Origin: Brevibacillus composti
Lineage (GTDB): Bacteria; Bacillota; Bacilli; Brevibacillales; Brevibacillaceae
Reading direction: 5' to 3'
DNA length: 64,000 nt
Assembly: GCF_016406105.1 (NCBI RefSeq)
Contig: NZ_CP066308.1
Location: 1,585,501 to 1,649,500, forward strand
The notes under the pieces are model-generated. The model did not search any database. It was not told the origin of the DNA and was given only the letters and a program-made list of their open reading frames with translations. Numbering within the stretch: position 1 is the stretch's first letter; each line of letters starts with the position of its first letter. Made by a program: the position numbers and the translations under genes. This document shows, piece by piece, positions 41,890 to 52,055 of this stretch.

Positions 41890-43368
41890 ATGTTGCTTCG
41901 GGATCTGCTTGCTCCCTTGCTGCCAGTCAAGGTCACAGGGGAAGACAGCATAGAGATTACGGGTTTGACAGCAGATTCACGCAAAGTAAAACCCGGATGC
42001 TTGTTTATCTGCTTGCCCGGTTTTACTGTCGACGGCCATCAGTTCGCGGCGAAGGCTGTGGAGATGGGCGCCGTCGCTGTATTAGCTGAAAAGGATGTCG
42101 ATGTGCCGGCCACCATTGTTCGGGTACCAGATACCCGCAGAGCAATGGCGATGCTGGCTGACCGTTTTTATGGATCGCCCACGCGGACATTGAAAGTGAT
42201 CGGGGTCACGGGGACGAACGGAAAAACCACGACGACGCACCTGATCGACAAGATTCTGCACGATCAGCAAAAACAGACCGGTCTCATCGGGACCATCCAT
42301 AGACGGATCGGCGAAGTAACGGAAGAGATGAAAAACACGACCCCGGATGCCCTCGAGCTGCAGGAGAGCTTCCGCCGGATGCTGGACATCGGCACGGAGT
42401 ACGCGACGATCGAAGTCTCTTCCCATGCGCTGGAGATGGGGCGCGTCCGCGGCTGTGAGATACATACCGCTGTCTTTACCAACCTGACGCAGGATCATCT
42501 CGATTACCACAAGACCATGGAGAATTACCGTCACGCCAAATCGCTGCTGTTTGCGCAGCTCGGCAATGTCTACGACCCCAAGCGGCTGAAAACGGCCGTG
42601 TTGAATGCTGATGACGAGGCTTCCGCGCTGTTTGCCACGGTAACCCCGGCCCGCGTGATCACGTACGGGATCGACAAGCCGGCGGACGTCAGAGCGGAAG
42701 AGATCTCGATTAGCACCCAAGGCACGTCTTTTGTCGCCCACACCTTCGCGGGCTCCATCCGACTCTCGCTGAAACTGATGGGCAAATTCAACGTCTACAA
42801 TGCACTGGCGGCGATGGCGGTGGGACTGGCGGAAGGGATTCCGCTCGCGGAGATCAAATCCAGCCTGGAGCAGGTACAGGGCGTCAACGGCCGCTTTGAA
42901 GCAGTCAATGCCGGTCAGCCCTTTGCGGTGCTGGTCGACTACTCGCATACCCCCGACAGCCTGGAAAATGCTTTGACGACCATCCGGGAGTTTGCCAAAG
43001 GAAAGGTATTTTGTGTCGTCGGCTGCGGCGGCGACCGGGATAAAACCAAGCGCCCAATTATGGCGCAAATTGCAACAAAGTACGCAGATCTCGCCGTCTT
43101 AACCTCTGATAACCCCCGCTCCGAGGAGCCGGAGGCGATCATCTCCGACATGCTCGCCGGCCTTGCGGAGACTGCGCCGGAGCGCTACACCTCCATTGTA
43201 GATCGGCGGGAAGCGATCCATCATGCCGTCTCGCAGGCGAGCGAGGGGGATGTCATCCTGATCGCCGGAAAAGGGCATGAGACCTATCAGATTATCAAAG
43301 GGGAAGTCCTCTCCTTCGATGACCGGGAAGTGGCAAAAGAAGCCATCGCTCTTTGGAAAAACGAATAG
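41890..43368 (+). CDS. murE: UDP-MurNAc-tripeptide ligase MurE (meso-DAP type)
   Basis: The 492-residue Mur ligase adds meso-diaminopimelate to UDP-MurNAc-L-Ala-D-Glu in the cytoplasm. The ATP loop GTNGKTT is at residues 108-114. The DNPR motif at 407-410 specifies meso-DAP rather than lysine. The central HALEMGRVRG segment is typical of MurE. ATG 41890 gives the family length and follows GGGGTGCCAGTTTT; in-frame starts at 41848 and 41818 are less likely. It follows spoVD as in B. subtilis. Confidence 0.94.
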   Translation: MLLRDLLAPLLPVKVTGEDSIEITGLTADSRKVKPGCLFICLPGFTVDGHQFAAKAVEMGAVAVLAEKDVDVPATIVRVPDTRRAMAMLADRFYGSPTRTLKVIGVTGTNGKTTTTHLIDKILHDQQKQTGLIGTIHRRIGEVTEEMKNTTPDALELQESFRRMLDIGTEYATIEVSSHALEMGRVRGCEIHTAVFTNLTQDHLDYHKTMENYRHAKSLLFAQLGNVYDPKRLKTAVLNADDEASALFATVTPARVITYGIDKPADVRAEEISISTQGTSFVAHTFAGSIRLSLKLMGKFNVYNALAAMAVGLAEGIPLAEIKSSLEQVQGVNGRFEAVNAGQPFAVLVDYSHTPDSLENALTTIREFAKGKVFCVVGCGGDRDKTKRPIMAQIATKYADLAVLTSDNPRSEEPEAIISDMLAGLAETAPERYTSIVDRREAIHHAVSQASEGDVILIAGKGHETYQIIKGEVLSFDDREVAKEAIALWKNE

Positions 43369-43411
43369 AGGCGCCTGTTTATGAATAGCATCAGAGAAAG
43401 GAGGGTCGGGC

Positions 43412-44383
43412 ATGTTCGCTGACAATGTACTCCTCGTCACGATCGTAGCCGCGTTTCTTATCGCAGTCCTCATCGGTCCCTTGTTCATTCCCGTGCTTCG
43501 CCGCCTGAAATTCGGGCAGGCGATCCGGGAGGAAGGACCGCAATCCCATCAGAAAAAAGCAGGGACACCCACCATGGGGGGTACCATCATTTTGTTGGCA
43601 CTCATTTTTACCGTGCTCAAATTTGCCAATGCGACCATCGAGGTTCTCTTTTTGATGCTGGTTACCATCGGGTACGGATTGATCGGCTTTCTGGATGACT
43701 ACATCAAAATCGCCAAAAAACGAAATCTGGGGCTGACGGCCAAGCAAAAATTCACCGGCCAGATCCTGCTCGCAGTCGGCGCTTATTATTTGCTGCATCT
43801 GATGGGGCACGACACGTCGCTCCACCTTCCGGGCACACCCTGGAAACTCGAACTCGGCATTTTCTACTTTCCTTTCCTCTTGTTCTTGCTCGTAGGCACG
43901 ACCAATGCGGTCAACATCACGGACGGATTGGACGGTCTTTTGGCGGGAACGGGGGCGATCGCCTTCGGGGCCTATGCGATTATCGCCTGGTTCAGCCAGA
44001 GCTTTGACACCGCGATCTTCAGCGCCGCTGTCGTCGGGGCCGTACTCGGATTTCTGGTATTTAACGCCCATCCGGCCCGCGTCTTCATGGGGGACACGGG
44101 CTCGCTCGCGCTGGGCGGGGCATTGGCCGGGATCGCCATCATGACCAAAACCGAGCTGCTCCTCGCCATCATCGGCGGCGTCTTCGTCGTCGAGACTCTG
44201 TCTGTCATTTTGCAGGTCGTCTCTTTTAAAACGAGAGGCAAACGCATTTTCCGCATGAGCCCGTTGCACCATCACTTTGAACTGACGGGCTGGTCGGAGT
44301 GGCGCGTCGTCGTTACTTTTTGGCTGGTCGGGATAATTTGTGCAGGGCTTGGCGTATACCTAGAGGTGGTGACGCTGCGATGA
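43412..44383 (+). CDS. mraY: Phospho-N-acetylmuramoyl-pentapeptide transferase MraY
   Basis: The 323-residue integral membrane enzyme makes lipid I by moving phospho-MurNAc-pentapeptide onto undecaprenyl phosphate. It has about ten membrane segments and the family motifs [35 protein letters not shown] and [17 protein letters not shown], plus the C-terminal HHHFE. The start follows AAAGGAGGGTCGGGC. Its stop overlaps the murD start as ATGA. Confidence 0.96.
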   Translation: MFADNVLLVTIVAAFLIAVLIGPLFIPVLRRLKFGQAIREEGPQSHQKKAGTPTMGGTIILLALIFTVLKFANATIEVLFLMLVTIGYGLIGFLDDYIKIAKKRNLGLTAKQKFTGQILLAVGAYYLLHLMGHDTSLHLPGTPWKLELGIFYFPFLLFLLVGTTNAVNITDGLDGLLAGTGAIAFGAYAIIAWFSQSFDTAIFSAAVVGAVLGFLVFNAHPARVFMGDTGSLALGGALAGIAIMTKTELLLAIIGGVFVVETLSVILQVVSFKTRGKRIFRMSPLHHHFELTGWSEWRVVVTFWLVGIICAGLGVYLEVVTLR

Positions 44384-45744
44384 ATCGCTATCAAGACAAA
44401 AAAGTGGTCGTACTTGGCATGGCAAAAAGCGGTGTAGCAGTGGCAAAACTGCTGCACCGCTTTGGTGCGCATGTCGTGGCAAATGATCAGAAACCGCGCG
44501 AAGAAGCGGCCGGCGCGGAGGAACTGGAAGCGCTCGGCATCCGCGTCATCTGCGGCGGACACCCGGATGACCTGATTCACCCGGGAATCTCGCTCGTCGT
44601 CAAAAATCCCGGCATTCCCTACGAGGCGGCTCCCGTCGCCCGGGCGCTGGAGCTGGGGATCCCCGTCGTGACGGAGGTGGAGCTGGCCTATCAGGTATCC
44701 CGCGCGCCGATGATCGGCATCACCGGCTCCAATGGAAAGACGACGACCACCACGCTCATCGGACTGATCCTGCGCGAAGCGGGCATCGATGCCTTGACTG
44801 GCGGAAATATCGGCACGGTCCTGTGCGGACTGGCCGAGGAGGCGCGGCCCGACCAATGGCTGGTGGCCGAACTGAGCAGCTTCCAGCTGATGGGGACGGC
44901 TGCTTTCCGTCCCAAGATCGGGGTGCTGCTGAATGTGTATCCGGCTCATCTGGACTATCATCACACGATGGACGAGTACCGGGCAGCCAAATGGAAGCTC
45001 TTTGCCAATCAGACGGCGGATGACATCGCGATTTTGCCCTACGATCAGGCCGATGCTTGTCCGGATCTGCAGTCGCTTGCCGCACAGGTCTACTTTTTCA
45101 GCAAGCATCGCCCCGTTCCGCGTGGCACCTATGTAGAAAATGGCAGCATTCTCTTTGTAGGAGCTGCGGGGGAGCGCGAAGAAATACTACCTGTCGAAAA
45201 GCTGTCTGTCGCCCATCTCGACAATGCGCTGGCAGCCGCACTCGCCTGCAAGCTGGCGGGGGCGGACAACGGCTCCATCGCCCGTGTGCTGGAGAGCTTT
45301 GCCGGGGTGGAGCACCGGATGGAATACGTCGCGACCATCGCGGGCGTAAAGTATTACAATGATTCCAAGGCAACCAATGCGGAGGCGGCTTCCCGCGCGC
45401 TTCAGGCATTGAAAGAGCCGGTTGTCTGGATCTGCGGCGGCCTGGACAGGGGTGTGACGTTTCACGACCTCATTCCCGTGATCCAGCCGCGAGTCAAAGC
45501 GGTAGTTGCTTTCGGGGAGACGGCCCCGATTTTGCTAGCCCGCGCCAAAGAAGCAGGAATCAACACGCTGATCCATGTCGATACTGTGGAAAAAGCTGTG
45601 ATCGCCGCTTCGGAGGCAGCGTCGCCGGGTGATGCGGTATTGCTCAGTCCGGCTTGTGCCAGCTGGGATATGTTCCCGTCATTTGAAGTGAGGGGAAGCA
45701 TGTTTAAGGACGTTGTGCATAGACTTAAAACAAGCCTAGCATAA
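44380..45744 (+). CDS. murD: UDP-MurNAc-L-alanine:D-glutamate ligase MurD
   Basis: The 454-residue Mur ligase adds D-glutamate. It carries an N-terminal Rossmann-like fold ([17 protein letters not shown]), the ATP loop [28 protein letters not shown] and the C-terminal [20 protein letters not shown], all diagnostic for MurD. It is coupled to mraY by ATGA. The next gene, spoVE, follows after 74 bases. Confidence 0.95.
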   Translation: MNRYQDKKVVVLGMAKSGVAVAKLLHRFGAHVVANDQKPREEAAGAEELEALGIRVICGGHPDDLIHPGISLVVKNPGIPYEAAPVARALELGIPVVTEVELAYQVSRAPMIGITGSNGKTTTTTLIGLILREAGIDALTGGNIGTVLCGLAEEARPDQWLVAELSSFQLMGTAAFRPKIGVLLNVYPAHLDYHHTMDEYRAAKWKLFANQTADDIAILPYDQADACPDLQSLAAQVYFFSKHRPVPRGTYVENGSILFVGAAGEREEILPVEKLSVAHLDNALAAALACKLAGADNGSIARVLESFAGVEHRMEYVATIAGVKYYNDSKATNAEAASRALQALKEPVVWICGGLDRGVTFHDLIPVIQPRVKAVVAFGETAPILLARAKEAGINTLIHVDTVEKAVIAASEAASPGDAVLLSPACASWDMFPSFEVRGSMFKDVVHRLKTSLA

Positions 45745-45818
45745 CGCCTTGTCCCTCAGCTTCACTGCTTGCCATGGTTGACCTCCCGGGACGGCGTGAG
45801 AAAGGATGACTTTGCACG

Positions 45819-46913
45819 ATGAGCAAGGTACGCTCTGCCCCCGACTTCATGATTATTTTTGCAACACTTTTTTTATTAGGAATTGGCATCGTGATGGTCT
45901 ACAGCGCCAGTGCCATCGTTGCACAGCGGGCTCCCTTTAACGACCCGTACTTTTTTGCCAAGCGGCAGCTGATCTTTGCGATTCTCGGGATTACCTCGAT
46001 GTATGTCATGATGAACATCGATTACTGGGTATGGAAACAATGGGCAAAGATCGGCTTTCTGATCAGCATCGCGCTTCTCGTCGTGGTTTTGATCATCGGG
46101 ATCGAGGTGAACGGCTCCAAAAGCTGGCTGGGCATCGGCGCTTTCGGGATCCAGCCGGGTGAGTTCGCCAAGCTGGGCGTGGTCGCATTTTTGGCCCGCT
46201 GGCTCTCTGACAACCAAAAACAGATCGTGCTGTTTCGCAAGGGATTGGCACCTGCGCTGGCGATTCCCGTGGTGTGCTTTGGCCTGATTATGCTGCAGCC
46301 GGACCTGGGGACCGGGACGGTGTTGATGGGGACGGCGGTGGTGATGATCTTCGCCGCAGGGGCACGGATCAGCCATTTTATCGGATTGGGCATGATCGGT
46401 GTCGCCGGCTTCGTCGGCCTGATCCTCTCGGCGCCGTACCGGATCAAGCGGATCACGTCCTTCCTCGATCCCTGGCAGGACCCGCTCGGTACAGGCTATC
46501 AAATCATCCAATCCCTCTATGCGATCGGACCGGGCGGCTTGTTTGGACTCGGTCTCGGGCAGAGCAGGCAGAAGCACTACTACCTGCCGGAGCCGTACAA
46601 TGACTTCATCTTTTCCGTGATTGCGGAAGAGCTGGGCTTTGTCGGCGGCACGCTGGTGCTCCTGGTCTTCCTCCTCTTGCTGTGGAGGGGCATGCGGACC
46701 GCGATCATGGCTCCCGATCTGTACGGCAGCCTCTTGGCGCTCGGCATCATCGGGATGATCGCGATTCAGGTCGTCATTAATGTAGGCGTAGTGACGGGAA
46801 TGTTCCCGGTTACGGGCATTACGCTCCCTTTTCTCAGCTACGGCGGTTCTTCGCTGACCTTGATGCTGACAGGGGTAGGGGTATTGCTGAACATCTCGCG
46901 TTTCTCCAGATAG
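45819..46913 (+). CDS. spoVE: Stage V sporulation protein E (SEDS family)
   Basis: The 364-residue protein has about ten membrane segments and belongs to the SEDS family of lipid II polymerases. Signature segments are WLGIGAFGIQPGEFAKLGVV, LQPDLGTG, YNDFIFSVIAEELGF and GITLPFLSYGGSSL. Its place between murD and murG beside spoVD matches SpoVE, which polymerises cortex glycan, rather than FtsW. A combined division role cannot be excluded because no other SEDS gene lies in the window. The start follows GAAAGGATGACTTTGCACG. Confidence 0.87.
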   Translation: MSKVRSAPDFMIIFATLFLLGIGIVMVYSASAIVAQRAPFNDPYFFAKRQLIFAILGITSMYVMMNIDYWVWKQWAKIGFLISIALLVVVLIIGIEVNGSKSWLGIGAFGIQPGEFAKLGVVAFLARWLSDNQKQIVLFRKGLAPALAIPVVCFGLIMLQPDLGTGTVLMGTAVVMIFAAGARISHFIGLGMIGVAGFVGLILSAPYRIKRITSFLDPWQDPLGTGYQIIQSLYAIGPGGLFGLGLGQSRQKHYYLPEPYNDFIFSVIAEELGFVGGTLVLLVFLLLLWRGMRTAIMAPDLYGSLLALGIIGMIAIQVVINVGVVTGMFPVTGITLPFLSYGGSSLTLMLTGVGVLLNISRFSR

Positions 46914-46950
46914 AAAGACAGAATAAGGCAAACAAGGTGAAGGTGATTCT

Positions 46951-48048
46951 ATGCGCGTGGTCCTCACAGGCGGAGGCACAGGTGGACATATCTATCCGGC
47001 GCTTGCGGTGGCGAGAGAAATTACTCGCCAGGAACCGCAGGCTGCCTTTTTGTACATAGGAAGCAAGATGGGCCTGGAGGCGGACCTGGTGCCGCGGACG
47101 GGCATTCCCTTTCAGTCCGTGGAGATCTCCGGATTGAAGCGAAAGCTGACATGGGAAAACGTGAGGACCTTGTGGAAATTCCAGCGCGCAGTCTCTGCAT
47201 CCAAACGGATGCTGCGGGAATACTGTCCCGACGTCGTCATCGGCACAGGCGGGTACGTCTGCGGCCCTGTGGTCTATGCGGCGGCGCGGTTGGGCATCCC
47301 CACCGTCATCCACGAGCAGAATGTAGTTCCCGGCTTGACCAATAAATTTTTGGCCCGCTACGTCAATCAAGTGGCGGTCTCGTTTGAAGAATCCCTGTCC
47401 TTTTTCCCGGCAGCCAAGACAGTATTGACCGGAAATCCGCGCGCCACCGAAGTGATGCACGGCGACGCGAAAGCCGGCAGGGAGTTCCTCGGGGTGGGGG
47501 AGGACAAGCGTATCGTCCTGATCTTCGGCGGCAGCCGGGGGGCGCGCGCGATCAATGAAGCGGCGATGGCGATCGCCTCCCGCATGGAAGAGTGTAGAGA
47601 CACCCATTTTGTCTACGTCACGGGCAAGATCCACTACGAATCGGTTACGGACAGGTTAAAGGAAAAAGGTGTGGAACCTCGCAACCTTTCCGTCTTTCCA
47701 TTCGTCCACAATATGCCGGATCTGTTGGCGTGCACCCATCTTTTGGTGGGGCGGGCAGGCGCTTCCAGTCTGGCGGAGTTGACGGCTCTCGGGGTGCCTT
47801 CGATTTTGATCCCGAGCCCATACGTCACGAACAATCACCAGGAGAAAAATGCCCGCGGTCTGGAGCGGCAAGGTGCCGCCGTCGTGATTCTGGAAAAGGA
47901 ATTGAGCGGAGAGAGACTGTGGGAAGCCCTGGTGTCGATCCTCGGGGATCAGGCACGCTGGGCCGGAATGCGGGAGAGCTCCCGGAAGCTGGGGATGCCG
48001 GAGGCCGCAACGGACATTTATCAGCTAATGAAGAGATTGATCAAGTAA
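46951..48048 (+). CDS. murG: N-acetylglucosaminyltransferase MurG
   Basis: The 365-residue GT-B enzyme adds GlcNAc to lipid I to give lipid II on the inner membrane face. It starts VVLTGGGTGGHIYPALAVA, the lipid-binding glycine-rich loop, and carries VIHEQNVVPGLTNKFLARYV, LIFGGSRGARAINEA and HLLVGRAGASSLAELTALG, which contacts UDP-GlcNAc. The start follows AAGGTGAAGGTGATTCT. Confidence 0.96.
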   Translation: MRVVLTGGGTGGHIYPALAVAREITRQEPQAAFLYIGSKMGLEADLVPRTGIPFQSVEISGLKRKLTWENVRTLWKFQRAVSASKRMLREYCPDVVIGTGGYVCGPVVYAAARLGIPTVIHEQNVVPGLTNKFLARYVNQVAVSFEESLSFFPAAKTVLTGNPRATEVMHGDAKAGREFLGVGEDKRIVLIFGGSRGARAINEAAMAIASRMEECRDTHFVYVTGKIHYESVTDRLKEKGVEPRNLSVFPFVHNMPDLLACTHLLVGRAGASSLAELTALGVPSILIPSPYVTNNHQEKNARGLERQGAAVVILEKELSGERLWEALVSILGDQARWAGMRESSRKLGMPEAATDIYQLMKRLIK

Positions 48049-48158
48049 GCGGGGTTTTTTCGTCCGCTGTCACGCAAAAATGGGCGATCGCATAGTATGG
48101 AGCAAACACGTGATAAGGCCTAGATGCAACCCTAGCATGTGTATCAGGAGGTTCACAT

Positions 48159-49064
48159 ATGAAGAGAATCGCAGATGAGTTGAGGCAGGCAGATGTTGGA
48201 AAAGTGTGGACCAATGAACCTCTCGCCAACCATACAACGTGGCGGATAGGGGGTCCTGCCGATTTGTTAATCCAGCCCAAGGATAAGTCAGCCTTGTTGA
48301 CAGCCTTGAACATCATCCGTCGTCATGAGATTCCTTGGAGCGTGATCGGGCGCGGTTCCAACCTTCTGGTGAGGGACGGAGGGATACGCGGAGCCGTGCT
48401 GAAGGTGGCTGAGGGCTTGAGTCACTGCGAATTCAGGGGCGAAGAGGTGCGTGTGGGTGCCGGATATTCCATGATCCGCCTGGCGACAGAAACGGGAAAG
48501 ATGGGATTAACGGGTATGGAGTTTGCGGGAGGTATTCCTGGTACAGTCGGCGGAGCCGTTTACATGAATGCGGGGGCGCACGGATCGGATCTGTCACGGA
48601 TTATCAAAGATGCCGAAATCCTCTTTGACGACGGTGAAGTGGTCGTGTTAAGCAACGAGGAACTGAACTTCAGCTACCGTACGTCCCTTTTGCAAGAGCG
48701 CAAGGGAATCGTATTGGAAGCGCGCTTCGGACTGCGTCAGGGCGACCGCAAAGAGATCGCGGCAACGCTGGCGGCCAACAAGGATCGCCGCCGGTTGACA
48801 CAGCCGCTGCAGATGCCATGCGCCGGCAGTGTGTTTCGCAATCCGCCCGGCGATCATGCGGGTCGCCTGATAGAAGCGGCGGGCCTAAAAGGCTTTCACA
48901 TCGGCGGAGCGCAGGTTTCCGAGCTTCACGCGAATTTTATCGTCAATCGGGGAGGAGCCACGGCTGCCGACGTCCTCACCTTGATTACACACATCCGATG
49001 CACGATCCAGGAGAAGTTTGGCGTCGAGATGCATCCGGAGGTCCTGGTGGTGGGCGAGGGGTAA
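48159..49064 (+). CDS. murB: UDP-N-acetylenolpyruvoylglucosamine reductase MurB
   Basis: The 301-residue FAD enzyme reduces the enolpyruvyl group to make UDP-MurNAc. It has ANHTTWRIGGPADLLIQP, the FAD-phosphate loop VIGRGSNLLVRDGGIRG, GMEFAGGIPGTVGGAVYMNAG and the C-terminal GSVFRNP with the catalytic serine region. It is the type II (short) form found in Firmicutes. The start follows AGGAGGTTCACAT. murA, encoding the preceding enzyme, follows it. Confidence 0.96.
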   Translation: MKRIADELRQADVGKVWTNEPLANHTTWRIGGPADLLIQPKDKSALLTALNIIRRHEIPWSVIGRGSNLLVRDGGIRGAVLKVAEGLSHCEFRGEEVRVGAGYSMIRLATETGKMGLTGMEFAGGIPGTVGGAVYMNAGAHGSDLSRIIKDAEILFDDGEVVVLSNEELNFSYRTSLLQERKGIVLEARFGLRQGDRKEIAATLAANKDRRRLTQPLQMPCAGSVFRNPPGDHAGRLIEAAGLKGFHIGGAQVSELHANFIVNRGGATAADVLTLITHIRCTIQEKFGVEMHPEVLVVGEG

Positions 49065-49079
49065 CACGGAGGTGAAAAT

Positions 49080-50336
49080 TTGGATACTTTTGCGATCGAA
49101 GGCGGAAGACCTCTGTCCGGTTCGCTTCGGATCCAAGGAGCCAAGAATGCTGCCCTTCCCATCCTTGCCGCGACCGTGCTCGCGGAAGGGCAATTTTATA
49201 TTTACGATGTTCCCCACCTCAGGGACATTGAGGTGATGCTGGAAATCTTGCAAGCGTTGGGAGCAGATGCCAGACATGCAGACGGGTGCGTGGATCTGGA
49301 TACTACATCTGTCTCTGTCTCCCACGTGCCTGATGATTTGATGGGCCAAATGCGCTCTTCCATCTTTTTGGCCGGTCCCCTGCTGGCCCGTCTCGGCGAG
49401 GTCACCATCTCCCGCCCGGGCGGCTGTTTGATCGGAGAGCGGCGCATTGACCTGCATCTGGCCGGCTTGACCGCGCTCGGTGCGAAAATCGAGGAGGCAG
49501 AGGGCTATATTACGTTTCGGGCAGATCAGTTGTACGGTACCAATATCTTCCTCTCCTTTCCCAGTGTCGGGGCTACCGAAAACATCATGATGGCGGCTGT
49601 TTTGGCCAAGGGAACGACCCGAATCTGCAATGCGGCCAGAGAGCCGGAGATTATCGATTTGCAAAATTTTCTCAATGCCATGGGGGCCCGCATCAGCGGC
49701 GCCGGAACGGACACCATTGAGATTCACGGTGTTCCCAAGCTCCGCTCAGTCAGCTACCGCATCATACCGGACCGGATTGTGGCGGGGACCCACCTCCTCG
49801 CTGTCGGAGTGTCGCAAGGACACATCGAACTGACCAATACCATTCCCGAACACTTGACGGCTTTAATTGAAGTAGCACGCAGCTGCGGTGTTGAAATCAA
49901 GACCTACCATGATATAATGGAAATCAAGAGTACAGGTAGTCCGCGTGCCTACGATCGGATTATCACGTCACCGTTCCCGGGGTTTCCGACGGATCTGCAG
50001 GCGCAGCTCATGGTGTTCCTTTCTCTGGCAAATGGAACCAGCGTGATCAAGGAAACCATTTTTGAGGGAAGATTCAAACACGTCAATGAATTGGCCAGAA
50101 TGGGCGCCTCTATCTACGTCGATCTGGGGTCCGCAATCATCCGCGGCGTCAACAAACTCTCCGGGACGACTGTGGAGGCGAGCGACCTTCGGGCAGGAGC
50201 CGCGCTTGTATTGGCGGGTTTGGCTGCAGAGGGTACGACCACGGTTTCGCAGATCCACCACATCGACCGTGGCTACGAAAAGTTGGAGTTGCAGCTGCAG
50301 CAATTGGGTGCCCGCATCACCCGAGTGGCGACATAG
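49080..50336 (+). CDS. murA: UDP-GlcNAc 1-carboxyvinyltransferase MurA
   Basis: The 418-residue enzyme adds enolpyruvate from PEP to UDP-GlcNAc, the first committed step of peptidoglycan synthesis and the fosfomycin target. KNAALPILAATVL and the catalytic Cys116 in RPGGCLIGERRIDLH are present; that cysteine makes fosfomycin sensitivity likely in principle. In B. subtilis murAA is elsewhere, but here it sits inside the dcw cluster. The TTG at 49080 follows GGAGGTGAAAAT. Confidence 0.95.
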   Translation: MDTFAIEGGRPLSGSLRIQGAKNAALPILAATVLAEGQFYIYDVPHLRDIEVMLEILQALGADARHADGCVDLDTTSVSVSHVPDDLMGQMRSSIFLAGPLLARLGEVTISRPGGCLIGERRIDLHLAGLTALGAKIEEAEGYITFRADQLYGTNIFLSFPSVGATENIMMAAVLAKGTTRICNAAREPEIIDLQNFLNAMGARISGAGTDTIEIHGVPKLRSVSYRIIPDRIVAGTHLLAVGVSQGHIELTNTIPEHLTALIEVARSCGVEIKTYHDIMEIKSTGSPRAYDRIITSPFPGFPTDLQAQLMVFLSLANGTSVIKETIFEGRFKHVNELARMGASIYVDLGSAIIRGVNKLSGTTVEASDLRAGAALVLAGLAAEGTTTVSQIHHIDRGYEKLELQLQQLGARITRVAT

Positions 50337-50348
50337 ACCCAAGAAACG

Positions 50349-50380
50349 AAGCGGCATATTTATGCCGCTTTCCCTGTTTT
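50349..50380 (+). terminator. Weak terminator between murA and divIB
   Basis: AAGCGGCAT and ATGCCGCTT pair perfectly around ATTT. The tail is TCCCTGTTTT, so termination may be partial. Confidence 0.5.
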
Positions 50381-50509
50381 GTACAGTGTCAGTTATTATA
50401 AGCATTCCCATTTTTTGTGCGGACGCCTCCTTCGGCCGTACAGGGAAAAGCACCAGTATGTCAGCCGGGAGGGCAACACGCGCTAGCGCAGTGAGGAAGG
50501 GTTTGAGAC

Positions 50510-51301
50510 ATGACGGTTATTGAAGATCGCATTCCACACGTCAAGCAGCAGCTCCCGAGGAAAAAAGGGAATCGCAAGCTCGTTTTTTTACTCGTCCTGT
50601 TTTTTCTGGTCGTCCTGATCGTCCTGTTTATCCGCTCGCCCTACAGCAAGGTGCAAGAGATCCAGGTGATCGGAAACGATATGTATACAGCCGAGAATAT
50701 CATCAGCCATTCTGGTTTGACGATCGGGATGCAGTTTTTGAACGTCTGGGAGTATCAAGTGCAGAAAGCGGCTTTGCCGCTGGAGGGCGTAAAAGAGATC
50801 AGAGTGGAGCGCTCCTTTCCTGGGGTGATCCGCCTCCATGTGACGGAATACCGCCGGGTAGCCTTTTGGAACGGGCAGGACGGCAGCAAAGCCCCGCTGC
50901 TGGAAAATGGAAAGGTGCTCAGGCAGGTTGATTTTTCCAAGCGAATGGTGGACAGGCCCTTGATCAGCTCCTGGCAGGCTCCGGAGATGCTGCCGGATCT
51001 GGCGAAGGCGCTAGCCGCGCTGTCTCCCGCTGTCTTGGGCGAGATTTCGGACATCGCCCAGACGCCGACGGTGTACGACAAGCATCGGATTACGCTCTAC
51101 ATGCGGGACGGAAACGAAGTGCGGAGTGTCGTGGACAAGCTGGATACGATGTTAAACTGGTATCCGACGATTGTAAAAGAACTCCCCAAAGGGGTAAAAG
51201 GGGTTCTGTCGCTGTTTGAGCAGCCCTGGTTTGTACCGTACGCCAATCCGGGAGCGCCAATTCAACTTCCCGCCGGCGAGTCAAAACCCAAACAGTCATA
51301 A
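50510..51301 (+). CDS. divIB: Cell division protein DivIB (FtsQ)
   Basis: The 263-residue bitopic protein has a basic N-terminus (QLPRKKGNRK), one membrane helix (LVFLLVLFFLVVLIVLFI) and an extracellular POTRA domain (YSKVQEIQVIGNDMYTAENI) followed by the beta domain (VERSFPGVIRLHVTEYRRVAFW). It stabilises FtsL and DivIC at the septum. The start follows GAGGAAGGGTTTGAGAC. The C-terminus is a short polar tail, as in B. subtilis. Confidence 0.92.
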   Translation: MTVIEDRIPHVKQQLPRKKGNRKLVFLLVLFFLVVLIVLFIRSPYSKVQEIQVIGNDMYTAENIISHSGLTIGMQFLNVWEYQVQKAALPLEGVKEIRVERSFPGVIRLHVTEYRRVAFWNGQDGSKAPLLENGKVLRQVDFSKRMVDRPLISSWQAPEMLPDLAKALAALSPAVLGEISDIAQTPTVYDKHRITLYMRDGNEVRSVVDKLDTMLNWYPTIVKELPKGVKGVLSLFEQPWFVPYANPGAPIQLPAGESKPKQS

Positions 51302-51326
51302 GTATTGCCAGAAGGGGAACTGCGAT

Positions 51327-52037
51327 ATGGGTCGACGTCATAAATTTAACCTGTACCTTACTCTCGTGACTTTTAGCACAGGCTTTCTCGTGGCTACTTC
51401 GGTCGAGACGACCAAACTCATGCAAAGGGAACGGATGAATGATCAACTGTTTCAACAGGAAACGCAACTGAATGAACGCATTCTCGCGGAAAAGGAACAA
51501 AACCGCCACTTGGAGAATCAACTGCTGGATCTGCAGCGGCAGGTCGGAAAAGTAGAGGAAGCGATGGCGCAGAGGAAATCGGAAGCGGCCGGCATTCTCA
51601 GCGAGCTGGAAGCGGCGAGGATGAGGGCCGGGGTGGTCCCGGTGGAAGGGCCGGGGGTCGTCATCACCATGCAGGACAACCAGAACGCCGGCAGCGCGGC
51701 CGATGTCACCAATTACATCGTGCATGAACAGGACGTCCGCCTGGTGGTCAACGAGCTGCGCGCAGCCGGCGCGGAAGCGATCAGCATCAACGGACAGCGG
51801 CTGGTGAGCAATTCGGCCATTCGCTGCGTCGGACCGACGATTATCGTAAATGGCATCAAGTCAGCGGCGCCCTTCGTCATTTCGGCGATTGGAGACCCTC
51901 ACACGCTGGAGTCTGCCTTGCATCTCCCCGGCGGGGTCATGCAGACGCTCCAGGACTTCGTTCAGATCGATATGGCGAAGAAAGAAAAGATCCAGCTCCC
52001 CGCGTATGTAGGTGACGCCAAGTCCAAACATTCCTAG
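51327..52037 (+). CDS. ylxW: DUF881 protein YlxW
   Basis: The 236-residue protein has an N-terminal membrane helix (LYLTLVTFSTGFLVATSV), a coiled coil (RILAEKEQNRHLENQLLDLQ) and a DUF881 domain (VPVEGPGVVITMQDN, EQDVRLVVNELRAAGAEAIS, AIRCVGPTIIVNG). Two such genes lie between divIB and sbp, as ylxW-ylxX in B. subtilis. Function is unknown; a role close to the division machinery is inferred from position. The ATG at 51327 follows GAAGGGGAACTGCGAT. Confidence 0.85.
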   Translation: MGRRHKFNLYLTLVTFSTGFLVATSVETTKLMQRERMNDQLFQQETQLNERILAEKEQNRHLENQLLDLQRQVGKVEEAMAQRKSEAAGILSELEAARMRAGVVPVEGPGVVITMQDNQNAGSAADVTNYIVHEQDVRLVVNELRAAGAEAISINGQRLVSNSAIRCVGPTIIVNGIKSAAPFVISAIGDPHTLESALHLPGGVMQTLQDFVQIDMAKKEKIQLPAYVGDAKSKHS

Positions 52038-52055
52038 GTGAAGGAAGCGTTTCTC